Source of the DNA: CAYTID01 sp964437735
Lineage (GTDB): Bacteria; Bacteroidota; Ignavibacteria; UBA10030; BY39
Assembly: GCA_964437735.1 (NCBI GenBank)
Contig: CAYTID010000098.1
Span: 1 to 7,493, forward strand
DNA: 7,493 nt
Direction of reading: 5' to 3'
The notes below the pieces were generated by a model. It saw nothing but the letters and a program-made list of their open reading frames with translations. It did not search any database and was not told the origin of the DNA. A program made the translations under genes and the position numbers. Positions within the stretch are counted from its first letter, which is position 1. Each line of letters opens with the position of its first letter. Shown here piece by piece: positions 6,305-7,493 of this stretch.

Positions 6305-7465
6305 ATGAAAATCGGTATTACATGTTACCCGACTTATGGCGGAAGCGGAGTTGTAGCTACAGAACTGGGTAAAGCGCTCGCAATGAGAGGACACCAAATT
6401 CATTTTATAAGTTACGCGATGCCGATGCGACTCGACCGATTTTATGATAACATTTTTTATCATGAAGTCGAGATGGCGAGTTATCCCCTTTTTGAATTCC
6501 CATTATATACACCAGCCTTAGCGAGTAAAATGGTTGAAGTGGCAAAATTCGAAAAACTCGATATTCTTCACGTTCATTATGCAGTTCCACATGCGATAAG
6601 CGCATTTCTGGCTAAACAAATTATCGGAAATTCAATAAAAATTATTACAACGCTTCACGGGACTGATATAACATTAGTTGGATTAGAACCAAGCTTTCTC
6701 CATATGATGAAATTTATTATTGAACAAAGCGACGGGGTTACAGCTGTTTCACAGTTCCTAAAGGACAAAACCATTACCAATTTTAAAATTGATAAAGATA
6801 TCGAGGTTATTCATAATTTTATTAATCCTGAAATATTTAAAAGAACCGATAATCCGGAATTGAGAAAATCGATAGCACCGAACAATGAAAAAATAATAAC
6901 GCACACATCTAATTTCAGACCTGTAAAACGCGTCCCCGATGTTATAAAAACTTTTTCTGAAATTTTAAAAAAGGTGAATGCCAAATTAATACTAATAGGC
7001 GACGGACCGGATAGATCGGCATGCGAATTACTATGCAGGGAATTAAACATATGTGAGCATGTAAAATTTTTTGGTAAACAAACCGACATAATACCTATAC
7101 TTTCCATTTCCGACTTATTTCTAATACCGAGTCAATCCGAGAGTTTCGGTCTTGCGGCTCTCGAAGCTATGGCGTGCGAAGTACCGGTGATTTCTTCTAA
7201 TGTAGGAGGTCTGCCTGAACTTCAGATACACGGTGAAACGGGTTACATTGCAGAGATCGGTGATGTAGACAGGATGGCAAAATATTGTATTGACCTTTTG
7301 ACAAACGATACAAAACTCAAACGGTTTTCCTCTGCTGCAAGAAATCGTGCTGTTAGTGCTTTTAATGAAGATAATATCGTTATAGAATATGAAATGTATT
7401 ACAAAAAAATATCCGGTACGTCTGACCTTAATCTGTCAGACACACTTTATAATTCGACACGCTGA
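6305..7465 (+). CDS. bshA: N-acetyl-alpha-D-glucosaminyl L-malate synthase, bacillithiol synthesis
   Basis: BshA transfers GlcNAc from UDP-GlcNAc to L-malate, the first step of bacillithiol synthesis, in the cytoplasm. The 386-residue product is a retaining GT4-family, GT-B fold enzyme. Its N-terminal Rossmann domain begins GITCYPTYGGSGVVATELG, the BshA signature with glycine loop GGSG (12-15). HVHYAVPHA (89-97) and TTLHGTD (115-121) are also diagnostic. The C-terminal domain has SNFRPVKR (202-209), IGDGPD (231-236) and the EX7E motif SESFGLAALEAM with E279 and E287. AGGG (6294-6297) lies 7 nt before ATG. Homology seems to end near YYKKI (365-369). The last 17 residues look like a non-conserved tail, encoded by the inverted-repeat cluster at the right edge. 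No bshB or bshC is in view. It diverges from lysS. Confidence 0.95.
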   Translation: MKIGITCYPTYGGSGVVATELGKALAMRGHQIHFISYAMPMRLDRFYDNIFYHEVEMASYPLFEFPLYTPALASKMVEVAKFEKLDILHVHYAVPHAISAFLAKQIIGNSIKIITTLHGTDITLVGLEPSFLHMMKFIIEQSDGVTAVSQFLKDKTITNFKIDKDIEVIHNFINPEIFKRTDNPELRKSIAPNNEKIITHTSNFRPVKRVPDVIKTFSEILKKVNAKLILIGDGPDRSACELLCRELNICEHVKFFGKQTDIIPILSISDLFLIPSQSESFGLAALEAMACEVPVISSNVGGLPELQIHGETGYIAEIGDVDRMAKYCIDLLTNDTKLKRFSSAARNRAVSAFNEDNIVIEYEMYYKKISGTSDLNLSDTLYNSTR

Positions 7466-7478
7466 AGCGTATCGTACC
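7415..7478. repeat. nested inverted repeats overlapping the end of bshA
   Basis: GGTACG (7415-7420) and CGTACC (7473-7478) enclose two further dyads. GTCTGAC (7420-7426) and GTCAGAC (7435-7441) form a perfect 7-bp stem with an 8-nt loop. GACACGC (7456-7462) and GCGTATC (7467-7473) pair at 6 of 7 positions around TGAA, which contains the bshA stop codon. The whole could fold as a three-way junction. It may be a small dispersed repeat, a structured 3' end, or chance; no U-tract typical of a terminator follows. Confidence 0.45.
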
Positions 7479-7493
7479 AACCTGACACGGTAC
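7474..7493. repeat. further 5-bp inverted repeat at window edge
   Basis: GTACC (7474-7478) and GGTAC (7489-7493) flank a 10-nt loop containing CCTGACAC. The left arm is shared with the enclosing repeat to its left, so the structured region probably continues beyond the window. Confidence 0.3.

Noticed and set aside
6278..7107. Three minus-strand open frames (6278-6463, 6405-6605, 6811-7107) opposite bshA
   Set aside because: All are antisense to conserved BshA sequence, are short, and show no coherent protein features. The first also crosses the bshA ribosome site and promoter candidate.

Overview
The window is AT-rich, gene-dense chromosomal DNA with ordinary housekeeping and envelope genes. 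It most likely comes from the Bacteroidota/Chlorobi (FCB) side of the tree, with an Ignavibacteria-like lineage my best guess. The reasons are a bacillithiol-type BshA, an S41 processing protease with the long C-terminal region and PDZ wording usual in that group, low G+C, and possible TTTG-type promoter elements. This placement rests on remembered family resemblance, not on a search.

Six genes lie head to tail on the minus strand from about 6168 down to the left edge: lysS (lysyl-tRNA synthetase), a family 2 glycosyltransferase, a PDZ/S41 C-terminal processing protease, an exported DUF3108 protein, a gamma-class carbonic anhydrase-like hexapeptide-repeat protein, and an MBL-fold metallo-hydrolase whose last residues run off the window. 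The last four are packed tightly (gaps of 7, 1 and 18 nt), which suggests one transcript. The two upstream gaps are 59 and 65 nt, and the second holds a good promoter candidate in front of the protease. The MBL gene has no stop inside the window but has no internal stop or frameshift either.

A 136-nt divergent intergenic region (6169-6304) separates lysS from the only plus-strand gene, bshA, the first enzyme of bacillithiol synthesis. It carries plausible promoters for both directions and a perfect 7-bp dyad near the lysS start. No gap exceeds 300 bases.

Functionally the window mixes translation (lysS), low-molecular-weight thiol synthesis (bshA), envelope sugar transfer (GT2) and periplasmic proteolysis plus an unknown exported partner (S41 protease, DUF3108). 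I see no new multi-gene system. The least explained sequence is a cluster of nested inverted repeats at the right edge (7415-7493), which overlaps the end of bshA and resembles a small dispersed repeat or folded RNA. A second item is the dyad upstream of lysS. Several start codons appear to be TTG, or to lie downstream of the longest open frame, judged from Shine-Dalgarno placement.
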